A stretch of 64,000 bases of DNA from Puccinia triticina (lineage: Eukaryota; Basidiomycota; Pucciniomycetes; Pucciniales; Pucciniaceae). A program made the translations under genes and the position numbers. The notes beneath the pieces are model-generated. The model made no database searches. It was not told the DNA's origin and saw nothing but the letters and a program-made list of their open reading frames with translations. Shown piece after piece: positions 33,440 to 43,936 of this stretch. The DNA lies in assembly GCF_026914185.1 (NCBI RefSeq), contig NC_070561.1:7874001-7938000 (forward strand), read 5' to 3'. Positions within the stretch are counted from its first letter, which is position 1. Each line of letters opens with the position of its first letter.

Positions 33440-34170
33440 GGAATAACCATGGATGTACTTGAAGTTTCAACCTGGAATGCGCATGTCAACTGACAGCACT
33501 TTCTCGAGTTTTTTTTATAGTGTTACCTTTTTTGCCATTGCTTTTAACAGTAACAATTTTTTTTGCGCCTTGCGCGTATCAAAAAAAGTCAATCTTTGTA
33601 AGATTGTTACCGGTATGGTAACACAAATAACGCAATAACAGTCTTTTTCCAGCCAAATAAAACCCACAATACCACCGCAATATTGACATTATATCAGCAG
33701 CAATATTGTAACATCAGCAAGAAGAATTAATAATCTAAACCTACTATTGGTAACGCACTGCCGTTACTGGTAACGGTAACGGTAATGCGCCAAAAATTGA
33801 TACAATATCAATACATTACGGTACTTACTGGTATCATATTGACCCAGTGTTGGCTCAATTGAACACTGCGCTGTGACAGAGTGAACAGTGAACAATAAGC
33901 TGTGCCAGAGTGAACACCAATTGATCCCATGGTGAAAACTCAGTTTTTCCAGAGTGAGAACTGAGCTGCGCCAGTGAGCACTGAGATGTGCAACTTGGAA
34001 ATGAACAGGACTGGTGAAAACTGAGCAGAACAACTGAAAAAAGAAAAATTAGTAAAAAGTGAGCAGAATCAGTGAAAACTGAGAAGAAATACTGATAACT
34101 GAGCAGAATATGTGAAAACTGAGCAAAACATAATGTGAAAACTGAGCTGTGCCAGTGTAAAATTCACTGC
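33440..34170 (-). repeat. Right outer flank of giant foldback
   Basis: It is the inverse of 17730-17850 at both ends, with a longer AT-rich, GGTAAC-rich middle (33520-33790) that the left copy lacks. Beyond it (33850-34160) lies a minisatellite of GTGAAAACTGAGC-like units of about 20-25 bp, also present at 17610-17725. No gene. Confidence 0.55.
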
Positions 34171-34372
34171 TTGATCCAACCAACAGTTAGCATTAAATGT
34201 ACAGGTAGAGCAGGAATGGAATAGCTTTGGAGCTACAAGAAAATTTGCAGAATGTCACTTGTCATGAAATTAAATTGACTATTGTTTTTTCCTGGTGTTT
34301 GGTGCAATGAAATGGCACCCTAACCCTTGCAAGATTGTGGGGGAGTGAGCAGGGCACCAGCAAGGTCCCCTC

Positions 34373-34741
34373 TCAGGGTGTAAATGGGTCAGGCCAACCC
34401 AAAACCAATCCGAGACCCGTCGGGTTTTGGGTTGGGTTCGGGCACGTTCTTAAAGAAAATGGCATGACCCAAACCCAACCCGTCCCATCTTGTAAAATTG
34501 TTGGGTCAGGTCCGGGCAGCCTATTTCCTAATTGGATCAGCCTGCAATATGGCGCCTCCAACAGTCAAGTTGGGGGGTTTTGGCGCCTAATATGTGGGGT
34601 TGACCCAAGACCCACCCAAAAAAGTATGACATTGGGTCAGGTTTGGGCAGCATATTTTAAAATCTGCCCCAACCCGCGCTAAACGTTGGGTTGGGTTCGG
34701 GTGCTGTTTTTTGACCCAAACCCAACCCATTTACACCCTGA
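34373..34741. mobile_element. hAT-type miniature element
   Basis: The ends are TCAGGGTGTAAATGGGT and ACCCATTTACACCCTGA. They are flanked by GTCCCCTC (34365-34372) and GTCCCCTT (34742-34749), an 8-bp duplication with one mismatch. The interior is rich in GGGTTGGGTTCGGG and GACCCAAACCCAACCC in both orientations. There is no coding capacity. Confidence 0.75.
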
Positions 34742-34749
34742 GTCCCCTT

Positions 34750-35821
34750 TGTCCATGGAGCCAACTTAGTGGGAGGCCTTGGGTGATTGGAGCTGGGACT
34801 GGGTTCATGTCACATGTCAAACACTCATCCAAGATGCAAACACAGACCAGCTCCCAAGGGTTCTATATGAATCCCCTTTGGAGCAAGTCTCAGTCTCATC
34901 ACCTCAGATTTCCTCCTCCACGCTCACCTTGAGCATAACAAAGCCTCCCAGTGGTGAAGATCCACATGTTCTCTGTCTCACAGAGAAGCTTACCTGCAAA
35001 AACCTGTATCTGTCCTGAGAGCCCCAGGAATATCAGCCTGTATCAGGCTTTTTTTCACATTTTTCCATTTTTTTTAAATCAACAGTCAGCAGCCCACTGA
35101 GGTTGCCCCTCTGGACTTAAGAAGCGCTTGTGAGTGCGCTTCTTCTGATGCAATTTAGCCCCTGTAGCTGCCAATATAAGGCCTGATCCTTGTGTTTGAA
35201 TTTTTCAAACATCAAGAGAAGCAAAACATATTGAGAGATGAATATCTCATAAGTCTATAAAAAACTGTTTTAATCTATTGAAAGGCAGTAGAATACTGCA
35301 TTCTTGCTTACAACAGCTGACCAGCATCTCAAAAAGAAATTTACAAACCACTCTCCAGGCCACAAACCAAGAGCTATCAGGCTGTAGATGCCATCATTTT
35401 GAAGAGGGGGAGCACACCACTATTTTCCTGGGGCGGAGGTCATTTCCGGTGAGGAGTGGGGGCTTTGAGGGCAATAATTTGCCTACCTGCAAAAACTGAG
35501 ACGGTAAATGGGGCTCTCACACCAAAATCAAGGATTACATGCAAGTCCCTCCCTCGCAAGAGGTGGCAGGACCCCGGAGAGCCCCTAACAAGCCGCCTTG
35601 TGTAGCACGTATCCAGTTTGAGAATAAAGGTTGGGTAGTGTGTAGAAATGACCACTTCCGCCTCCTTCAAGTTCAAGAATGTATTTATCTGGACTGAGTG
35701 ATTATCAATGTCTTGGCCCACACTTCTATTTCCTACTAGCCTTCAGCGCTCAGCAATGAGCCTGATCTATAGTGTAATAATCCGCAAGTGATGAATCTCT
35801 GCACCCTGCAAGCACAAGTAA
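34750..35821. other. Intergenic, one possible exon
   Basis: A minus-strand open frame at 35440-35721 (with THYPTFILKLDTCYTRRLV and DLHVILDFGVRAPFTV) looks protein-like but matches no family I know and has no clear start or splice sites. The rest shows nothing recognisable. Confidence 0.3.
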
Positions 35822-35828
35822 GCAAAAT

Positions 35829-36235
35829 CAATGATGCATCTATTACGCTACAGTTAGCGTGTAATACCCTTATTTAGCGGCTTTTTAGCGCTGCTACGCT
35901 AAACTAAATTGTAGCAGACGGACTGGAATATTACAGTTACAGCTAACTCAGATTGGGCAAAAAATTACAATTTTTGCTACAAATTACAGCTAATTTAGCG
36001 TAGCAAGCCACTAATTAGCTGTAATTTAGTGTTAGCCGCACTGCCAGAATATTTGGCTGGGTTGAAGTAATCCCAGTTTAACTGGGAGAACCTCAACCCA
36101 GCTAATTATGCTGGCAGTGCCTTTTTTAGCGGGTTGGTATTACTCTAAAAGTCACAGCCCCAGATTATTAGCAACAAGTGCTACAATTCTGTTTTAGCGG
36201 CACTAATTGCATTTAGTGTAATAGATGCATTGTTG
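35829..36235. mobile_element. Miniature inverted-repeat element, TTAGCG-rich
   Basis: The ends pair over CAATGATGCATCTATTACGC against the inverse of CAACAATGCATCTATTACAC. GCAAAAT flanks it on both sides (35822-35828 and 36236-36242), a 7-bp duplication. The interior repeats TTAGCG and TAGCTGTAATTTAG in both orientations. The GCACTGCC foldback at 36038-36120 is nested inside. Confidence 0.65.
36038..36120. mobile_element. Foldback element, GCACTGCC family, short copy
   Basis: An 83-bp version of the elements at 4176 and 8363. It keeps GCACTGCCAG..CTGGCAGTGC ends and a single CCCAGTTTAACTGGG palindrome, having lost the centre. Confidence 0.7.
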
Positions 36236-36484
36236 GCAAAATAAGGGTCACATAAAACTCTTCTAATACTCTTGGATGTCTGTAAGCTGTAAGTACAATG
36301 ATGAGTAGTAAGTAAGATGATGAAAAAGTAAAAAGAGAAGAGAAGCCGTGGGCCTCCACCCCCTTCCTTCCCTCCACATGTCACAGGTCTGTCTCTGTTC
36401 CCACCCGATCCTGCAATTCAATGCTTTCCTGCACTAGTCCGTCATCTCCACCCAATTTCTGCATTCCATGTTCCCAGGCTTGGC

Positions 36485-37783
36485 TGTGGTGTGCCAAATG
36501 TGTTTCAAGTATCAAATCACATAAATTCATAGTTCCCTTTTGAGAAGGAGAAATATTTCTACATCTATTATTGCATAATTATGGGATTCTACAGAAATAT
36601 TATTATAACAGTACATAGTATAGACTTAGATCCAAGTATATAGTATGGATTTAGATTCAAGCACATAGTTTAGGTTAGTTTATGTGGTTGTGTGGTGTGG
36701 CACCATCCAGGCACCACGGCATGGCTCCACCTCTGAACACCTCCATGATTGTATAGGCACCATGGGCACCACATGGACACTACCACCACAACCACATGGA
36801 TACTGTAAGATTTAAAGACCCATTGTTGGATTGAGAAGAGGATGGAGAGTAAATTTTGAAAGAGGAGCTCTTGGGACTTTATTATCTTGATGAATCTTGA
36901 GGTGGTCAACAATAAATAATTCTCTGACTCAATGGATTTATTACTATGACGTCAGAGTACTACTTAAACTAGAATAACCTGTCACACTTGTGACAGCTAC
37001 AATACAACTTTAGAAAAGAACTACACATCTCAACACTTGAGAAGCTACATGTCTCAAACAGTAAATAAATTTTGCTAGATCTACACGTCTAGACATCAAG
37101 AGCTACAAGTCTTAATATAATAAACTATAACAATTTTTATGATAATAACATTTATAACTAGTTAATAAAATACCTTCAGACTGAGAGTGACTAGAAATCT
37201 AACAGATACCACCACCACATGGACACCTATATGGTGGTCACACCAGCAAAAATCCCCCACAAGGATCCCCACGAGAAAAACTCCCTCAAATTTTACTACA
37301 AAAGGAGGAGAGTTTCCCTCCTCAGTCTCAGCATGCCACTCAGGCAATTGTAAATAGAACACACATCTCACTTCAAAGTTTCATAAACATAAATCACCTG
37401 TGATCTTAACTAGTATTCTCACAATTGGTGTGATCTCAACAAAGTATATATCCTCCAAACCAAGAAGGAAAATCAAAATCCTGTAAATACCTAAACATCC
37501 TGGAACTTCACTGATTCCTTGGAACCATCCACTGTAGAAATTATATAAGGGTTTTGTGGTGCACACTTCACTGATCTAGGTCTGATAGAGACTAATTCAC
37601 AAAGTTTTCTCTGTCAAGGTTTTTCCTCAACAATAAATAAATTTTGTTTTCAGAATTCTTGTGTAGTACAACTGAGGGGCAGGTCCTTCAAACCACCCGT
37701 ACCATAAAAATTACTTAACTGCAATATCTTACTTGTTATTTCCCCCTCAAAGAACTGCCACCCGACCCAAAGGAGTTCTCAGA
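36485..37783 (-). mobile_element. Solo LTR, about 1.3 kb, second copy
   Basis: It is the inverse of the LTR at 2416-4987, without its nested elements: it begins TGTGGTGTGCCAAATG on the plus strand and ends GGAGTTCTCAGA. It shares CCTGAGTGGCATGCTGA-like blocks, GGATCCTTGTG, and GGTTTGAAGGACCTGCCCCT. I see no matching 4-bp flank, so it may be truncated by a base or have lost the duplication. Confidence 0.65.
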
Positions 37784-37917
37784 CCGCTCCTCTCCAATAC
37801 TTGACCTACCACATCCTCTGCCTAACCCCCACCAGCGGGTCTCTCTCCAGGTGCCCTGACGCGCCGCTGCTATCAGTCCCCATGTTTGGTCCGCCGCAGT
37901 TCAGCCCTATACTACGG

Positions 37918-38983
37918 TGTAAGACTCAAAAGGTGTCGTGAGACCCTTTTGCTGAATGGCAAAAGGTATGGGTGAGGTGCAAGCTCTGCCTTTCTGTATA
38001 TCAGAAAACAAGACCACCAAGGTAAGCTTGGCAATTTATTTTGTGATAGGATATGTTCGAAGATGAGATATATAAGAGGATTGTTGTTGATGTCCGAGGT
38101 TGATGGGGTTACTGATGTATGTGATAGGTGACGGCGACTTGATGTCTCGAGTGGGGCTTGAACCTAGGTCCTTGGCCTGGGGGTATATAAGTTCAGAAAG
38201 GGAGGAGTGATGAGGGTGAGAGGGAGCTAAGCTCAACCAGGAGTGGAACCGGGGACTGGTTACTGGTGAAAGGTGTGTGACTGAGCGGTGATATGAATTT
38301 CAAATAAAGTGTGAAAGGTATGTGAAACTGAGTGGTGATGTGAGCTGATAACTGTGATATGGATAGATAATATGAGTGATAAGTGAGTAGAGAATATAGA
38401 CCGCTGGATGGCATGAGGATCTGAGGGGTAATGTCCCCTGATGGGATGAGGAGAAAACAACTGGCAGGCAGAGGCCTCCTTATATAGACAATGATGAGGG
38501 AATTTAGCTCCAGGGGAACAGCTTTGAGGGAATTTGGCTGGTGAGAAAGTACAACTGAGGGAATTTAGCTAGACTATTTACAATGCGTCCCTTTGATATG
38601 CAAACAGGATCATATATATTCATACAAGGATTTTCCAAGATCAAAGATATGCAAATGGGAAACAAACATATGCAAGGGGAAATAGGAGGTGAGGCCTGAT
38701 AAAAGGAAGGAAGAAAAGTAATTCATGTGCCGTATGCATTATGCCAAGTGTGGTAGCCAAGAGTTGAGTCTGTGTGTGAACCCACTTGGACTGGTGCGTG
38801 AAAGGGGTGATTTGCGTATCTTCTGATCCGGTAGAGATATGAGGGTGGTTTCAGTGGGTGACTAGGGGCTATTTTGGTCCTAGATTCCATTTCTGCTTTC
38901 CAGTTGGCTGTATCTTGAGGCGTTTTGTGAGTACACATAAAAGTTTGAATTTTCCTCCTACAAACACAGGAATAATGACCACA
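37918..38983 (-). repeat. 3' LTR of gag-only element
   Basis: Plus-strand borders are TGTAAGACTCAAAAGG and GGAATAATGACCACA; in element sense it begins TGTGGTCATTATTCC. Confidence 0.9.
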
Positions 38984-39016
38984 TCCTCCCCCAACTTATT
39001 GACTGTCCCCAGTCAA
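38984..39016 (-). other. Polypurine tract with adjacent hairpin
   Basis: In element sense, TAAGTTGGGGGAGG abuts the 3' LTR. Next to it is the hairpin TTGACTG/CAGTCAA with a short C-rich loop. It is equivalent to 20760-20795 in the Gypsy element. Confidence 0.7.
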
Positions 39017-40350
39017 TTATGACTTATGACTGTGTTTGATTTTATATGATGGAGAGCTTTGATCCAAAAAGATGATGAAATCATGCTTTGACTTGAGTGT
39101 TGATTGAGCAGTGATCCTCCGCAGACGCGGTGAGCTGATTTTGTTTGAGGGTTGAGGTATAAATTTGGTTGAGTGTGTGTTTTGAACCCATGATCTGATA
39201 GTTTTTGTGTTTTTCAGAGAGTGAGCCTTGAATTTTTGGGTTGAGGCGGAGGCTTGAACCGGCGCCCTGTCTGTTGGCTGAATTTATTTCTATGCTGAGG
39301 TTGGGGTCGAAACCGTGCGCTTGTGGTGTCTGATTTTGTTGGGTTTGGTGGGAATTGAACCCAGGTTATAGGTGGTTGGTTGTGGTTATGTCCCTTGGGG
39401 TTCGAACCGTGGTCCTGCGGCGTCCAATTTGCTTGTAGCGGTTCCTGCACAGTCTGCAGTGCGCGCTGGTTGCCGCTGTGCTCGCTCGCGCGCCTTGGGT
39501 GTTGAGTAGTCATCGGGGGGTACTGGTTTTGCGTGATTGGTCGCGCGGGCCTCGCTGCTGCGCCCGCAGTCGCGCTCTGCGCTTTCTGGTGAAGTGTGCG
39601 TTCCTCCGATTCGGAGTACGAGTCCGTGACAGGTCTTCGCGCCTGTGATCCTTTCTAGCTGGTCCGATCCCGGCTTTCAATCTCCAGCAGCTTCCATGCC
39701 TCCTATCAACAATCCACGACTACTCGATCGATTTGGCTAGCGGTTCTTCAACTAGGTAAGTTGTCTCCTGTCATCTTCGTTCGGAGTTTTTTATCTTGTT
39801 ACTTTGTCATGCATCCGAATCAAAGTACAGCCCGTATGCAATTTGCATTTGAATGAAATCTCGCCATGTCTAGCGGAAACGATCCGGAATCGACTCCTGT
39901 TCTCCGCTTCCTTTGTATTTAAGAGCCTCGCCAAACTTGTCTGATCGTCCTTACTTGCTGATACTCTTCGAACTCCGTAGCCAGTACTCGATGCTCTTTG
40001 ATCATTCCCAACTATAGATTCTGTCTTGTTTGAAGCTGATCATAGTTTCCTTGTGTGGTTTTCTTCTCTAGAACGATGATTTTGGTTCGAAGTCGCAATA
40101 TAAACTACCGTCCCATTATTGTTGATGCTTTTCAAATGTCTGAATTGTGATGAATGATGATAATAATATAGTTGTTTTTGAATTTCTGGTCGCGATTGGT
40201 TCCTTGGTCCTCAGCCGATCCGGTTGCGAATACAAAACACTTTATCCAGCGCTGTCTTCCGCGAGTTATTTCTAGTTGTCCAACCTGCATCGAGACGAGT
40301 TTGTGTCCGCAAAAAGCTTTTAATTTTTAGAATTCTAGCCAAATGAAGGA
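39017..40350. other. Non-coding interior of gag-only element
   Basis: No pol motifs on either strand. A minus-strand open frame at 39214-39513 is low complexity (Pro, Gln, Asn). On the plus strand an ATG at about 39697 and a GTAAGT donor near 39755 hint at an antisense exon, by analogy with the Gypsy at 19184, but I could not build a gene. Confidence 0.35.
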
Positions 40351-40535
40351 TGCCCTCCCCCAACTTAGATGGTTGTCCTCAACCAAGAGAAATTGTAAGC
40401 CAAAAAACTACACAGAGGTCTTCTCCCCCAACTTATATAAGAAAAAGTAGAACTTAAGAATGAAGAGGGATGGAAGGAAGGTGGCAATGAAAGATTGATG
40501 TGTGAAAGAAGTGTAAGTTCCTCCCCCAACTTGAA
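40351..40535 (-). repeat. Three internal copies of the polypurine tract
   Basis: In element sense, AAGTTGGGGGAG recurs at about 40520-40532, 40423-40434 and 40354-40366. The last is followed by a hairpin TGGTTG/CAACCA (40370-40385), the same layout as the terminal tract. They start about 100 bases after the gag stop. Confidence 0.6.
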
Positions 40536-40627
40536 AAGATTCTAACTCTGAGAGTGCAAGAATTTAGAGCTGATATCTGATTTTGATGAGTGTAGAAAAC
40601 AAGAAAACAGGAGAAAATGATGAATGT

Positions 40628-43333
40628 TTAACCAATTCCAACAAGGAGCCTTGGGAGGTTGAAGGTTTTCTGGAGTTGTCCAAAGCGGTCTGGTGGAATC
40701 TTCAGGGTTGATTTAAAAATGAGCTTCTTGAGTAAGTAAAATAAGAGGAGACATTGATTCCTGTGTGATTTGAGTTGAGATAGATTGTTGATTGATCTGA
40801 ATTCTTGTTTCAGTTTTGATTCATTTCTTGAATGATTTGGTTTTGAGGCAATATCCGGAGGAACTGGTGGCGGCGGAGTCTCAAATGTTTCTTCAGAAGG
40901 CTGACAAATTGTATTTGGTTTGATTGAAGTTGGTGAGTTTATTGGTTTGAGATCTGTAAAATTGTCATTTGGGTGGCATAGATTGATGGTTCTGTCTTTC
41001 TTTTCTTCAGGGTCTGTATCTGTGGGTCCTGGGTCCAGAGGTGAAGGTTTGTTGAAAATTTCTTCATGTTGATCCAAGTGAGGTTTGAAGAGATGCTTGT
41101 TGAAGATTTTGTCTTTGAGCTTGTTGAGATCTTGAATGCGGCTGATACACTTTCCTGATAGCTGATTGTTTTTGATGTGCCATAGCTTTCCATTCCTCCA
41201 GATTTTACAGAGTTGTTCCAGGAACAAAATTCGCAACCCGGTTACGTTTTGGACTGTTTCTTTGCCAAGTCGGAAAAGATATAAAATAATAACCAATATA
41301 ATTCCGCTGATAACCTCAAAGCTTTTCATACTGATCTTTGATAGCTTCTTGATTCCCTCCACGATCATCATGGTCAAGGCCATTATCCAACATAACAAAA
41401 CCTGTCCCATTTTGAGCCCTTGTGGAACCAAGCTGAACCCAAACGATCTTATATTATTTGTGCCGAGATCCCTCATGTTGTTCCAGCCTCTTCCTTGTCC
41501 TATTCTCGCAAGTGGTACTAATACTTTTATTCCATGCTTGGCTCCTGGAGATTGGTCTTGTAGCTTCGAGATATTCTGGGCGGTGTATGCTGGCAAGATT
41601 GCTGTTAGCTGAGCAAATGTTGTTGGTATTTTGACGTTGTCTAGTTCCTGGAGTAGCGCTTCTTCCGGATTCAATTCCTTCTCCTTTCCAGCTAGTCCCT
41701 TCTCTTTGGTCCATACTTTCTCGACCATCCGTCTTGCCGGGCTGCGTACCGGTGTTTTGGGTTCTTCCTCCTGATCGACATCCATTCGTTCCTCTTGGCC
41801 GGGCTCCTGGATCCTTACGCTTCTTTGTCCTTTCTGATCTTCTGACCTTGTCATTGGGTGAGACTTGAGGTAACTTTCTGCACTAAGAGTTGGTGGTTCC
41901 CAGTCTATTGTTTGAGCTGATGTTTTGACTGAAGTTGGCTTTTGATCTTCCACTATTTCCCTGGATTCTTCTTGTATCTTGGTGTTCGCTGAAGCTGTAG
42001 CTACTACTGATTGGATTGGTCTTGTTGGGTTCCAAGGGATCTGGTGTCCATCAGATAAGTAACAGTCTCTTCTGCTTGAGCTATACCTTACTAATCCTTC
42101 TGCTTTGTCTTTTGCCAATTCTCCACATTGGTTTGTTGAGTGCCCTTCTTCATGACAGTAGTAACACTTCAATTGATCGTAAAGTGGCATTGATGGCCTA
42201 GTATTCCCCCTCGAGAATTCTGAACGTTCTGAGGGTCGGTCCATAGTTTTATTTGGTGTGTAAGTTGCTGGTACCAGGCTTCTCATTTGCTGCTTGAGTG
42301 CTGACATATCCTGCGCTAGATCTTGAACTTGCTTTTCCATGACTTTGGGGTTATCCGTAAGCATCTTCTCTCGTTGGTGTTCATCTAGGTTCCTTTGCAT
42401 GATTTGGTTGGAGTCTGAAAAGGTTCTGATGTCAAAGTATCCGTTCTCTTCTGTCTGGACTTCCAATTCTGCAGCTGCCGTGGCGTCTTTCCAAAGTGGT
42501 GGTTTGCTGCTTCCATCTTTCCCTTTTGGTATTTTTCCCTGACTGACAAGGTGTCTTCTGATGTTTTTCTGGCTTTCCCGTGAAAATGCACTTAAAAATA
42601 ATAGTGAGGCATCCTCTTTTTTGTTTATGTGCTCATTGCTGACTAGGTACTTGAGGATGGTGGTGAATTTCCCAAGGTATGCTTTGTATTTTCGATGACT
42701 GCTAAGTTGACCTTCCCTGGAGTATTCTTCTGCTACTTTGATTAGATCGGCTGTGGTGTATAGAACTGTGTTGTCCAATTCGCCCCACGATTCTACCATA
42801 TCTTTTCGTAACTTCTTCCAATCGCATTCGTCGTATCCGTCCATCGCCTCGAGTTTGCTTTTGAGTTCCTCCGTCTGCACAAATCGTCCGATCTGTAACG
42901 CCTTATCGTAATCTGTTGCCTGGTATGTCCTTGCTGCTCTCTCGTATCGTTTCAAAAACTTCATAAAGTGGGTCCCGTTGTAGAGCAATCCCGGGTCTTT
43001 AATAATTTTTGGTGCTCCTCTTTGCATAACAGGAGACTTGTCTTCTTCTTCCATAAGTCCTTCAGATTGGCGAACATTATGCATCCCGTATCCCTGAGCT
43101 TGTGGTCTAGGTTGACTTTTGTTCTGAGGTGTACCGGAGTCTGATTCATTTCCGCCTTCCTCTTGATCTCTATACGTGTTTGCAGGTCCTTTGCCTTTGT
43201 CGGGGCGTGGTGGTGGTAAACCGGTTTGTGGATTCCAGTTCGAAGTGTTTGCAAAAAATCGGTTTCTCGAAGGAGTTTCTAGAGGAGCAAATCCGCCTTC
43301 CAATTCTGGCATGTTTGTAAATGGTAAGCCCAT
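40628..43333 (-). CDS. Gag protein with C-terminal membrane-like region
   Basis: A 901-residue ORF from ATG at 43333. The N-terminus is Pro/Gly-rich; residues about 110-320 are helical and capsid-like (THFMKFLKRYERAARTY, SWGELDNTVLY); a coiled-coil-like stretch is at 325-352; a CCHC zinc knuckle CYYCHEEGHSTNQC is at 390-403. Then come acidic linkers and a segment like that before the protease of the Gypsy gag (LLQELDNVKIPTTFAQLTAILP, near 560-580). No retropepsin follows. Instead residues about 643-660 (QVLLCWIMALTMMIVEGI) and 671-688 (SFEVISGIILVIILYLFR) look like membrane helices, followed by a basic, then Pro-rich tail. No stop interrupts it. A frame change early in the tail is possible but not visible. 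Confidence 0.8.
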   Translation of the reverse strand: MGLPFTNMPELEGGFAPLETPSRNRFFANTSNWNPQTGLPPPRPDKGKGPANTYRDQEEGGNESDSGTPQNKSQPRPQAQGYGMHNVRQSEGLMEEEDKSPVMQRGAPKIIKDPGLLYNGTHFMKFLKRYERAARTYQATDYDKALQIGRFVQTEELKSKLEAMDGYDECDWKKLRKDMVESWGELDNTVLYTTADLIKVAEEYSREGQLSSHRKYKAYLGKFTTILKYLVSNEHINKKEDASLLFLSAFSRESQKNIRRHLVSQGKIPKGKDGSSKPPLWKDATAAAELEVQTEENGYFDIRTFSDSNQIMQRNLDEHQREKMLTDNPKVMEKQVQDLAQDMSALKQQMRSLVPATYTPNKTMDRPSERSEFSRGNTRPSMPLYDQLKCYYCHEEGHSTNQCGELAKDKAEGLVRYSSSRRDCYLSDGHQIPWNPTRPIQSVVATASANTKIQEESREIVEDQKPTSVKTSAQTIDWEPPTLSAESYLKSHPMTRSEDQKGQRSVRIQEPGQEERMDVDQEEEPKTPVRSPARRMVEKVWTKEKGLAGKEKELNPEEALLQELDNVKIPTTFAQLTAILPAYTAQNISKLQDQSPGAKHGIKVLVPLARIGQGRGWNNMRDLGTNNIRSFGFSLVPQGLKMGQVLLCWIMALTMMIVEGIKKLSKISMKSFEVISGIILVIILYLFRLGKETVQNVTGLRILFLEQLCKIWRNGKLWHIKNNQLSGKCISRIQDLNKLKDKIFNKHLFKPHLDQHEEIFNKPSPLDPGPTDTDPEEKKDRTINLCHPNDNFTDLKPINSPTSIKPNTICQPSEETFETPPPPVPPDIASKPNHSRNESKLKQEFRSINNLSQLKSHRNQCLLLFYLLKKLIFKSTLKIPPDRFGQLQKTFNLPRLLVGIG

Positions 43334-43936
43334 GTTGACTTCTGTTGATTTTCTGGTTGTTCTAAAAAATTCTATCTGTTGAGTATTTATCCTGCTAATC
43401 TCTGATTTTCTCGATTATAAATGGTCTCTGGTCTCTTTACCAGGGCAAGCTGAGAGGTTTATTCCAAATAACTAATAGTAGGTGGGAGGGTTCTTCTAAC
43501 AGTATACGATTATCCAGAGTCTATGTCTGTCCGGCTTCTTCAGGTGCAATAACCTTTCTTCCGAGCTTCTAATTGTCCGCTTCCTTTGAGTGGTGCTCCA
43601 ACGTTCTCTTCTAACAGGATCCTAGTTATCCAAATCCTTTGGCAATCTTCCGTCTTCTGGTATATAACTGGCTGCTTTCTTCAAGATACGTCCTTCAGTA
43701 CTGGTTCGTTGTTCAATCTTTATTCTTCAGAGATGGTGAGTCTTTTTTCGTCGCTGGATAGTCTTTTTCGGTAGACTAGTTGATCTTCAGAGTAACTGAG
43801 TTTTTCCGTTTATTTTAATGACAGTAGTGGCTGATAAATTTGTTCTTCTTTCTTCTTATTCGAGTATTCGACTAATTTGGTTGACTTTGTTCGACAATCC
43901 AATTATACGGTAATCCGATCACGTTGGGGACTCCCT

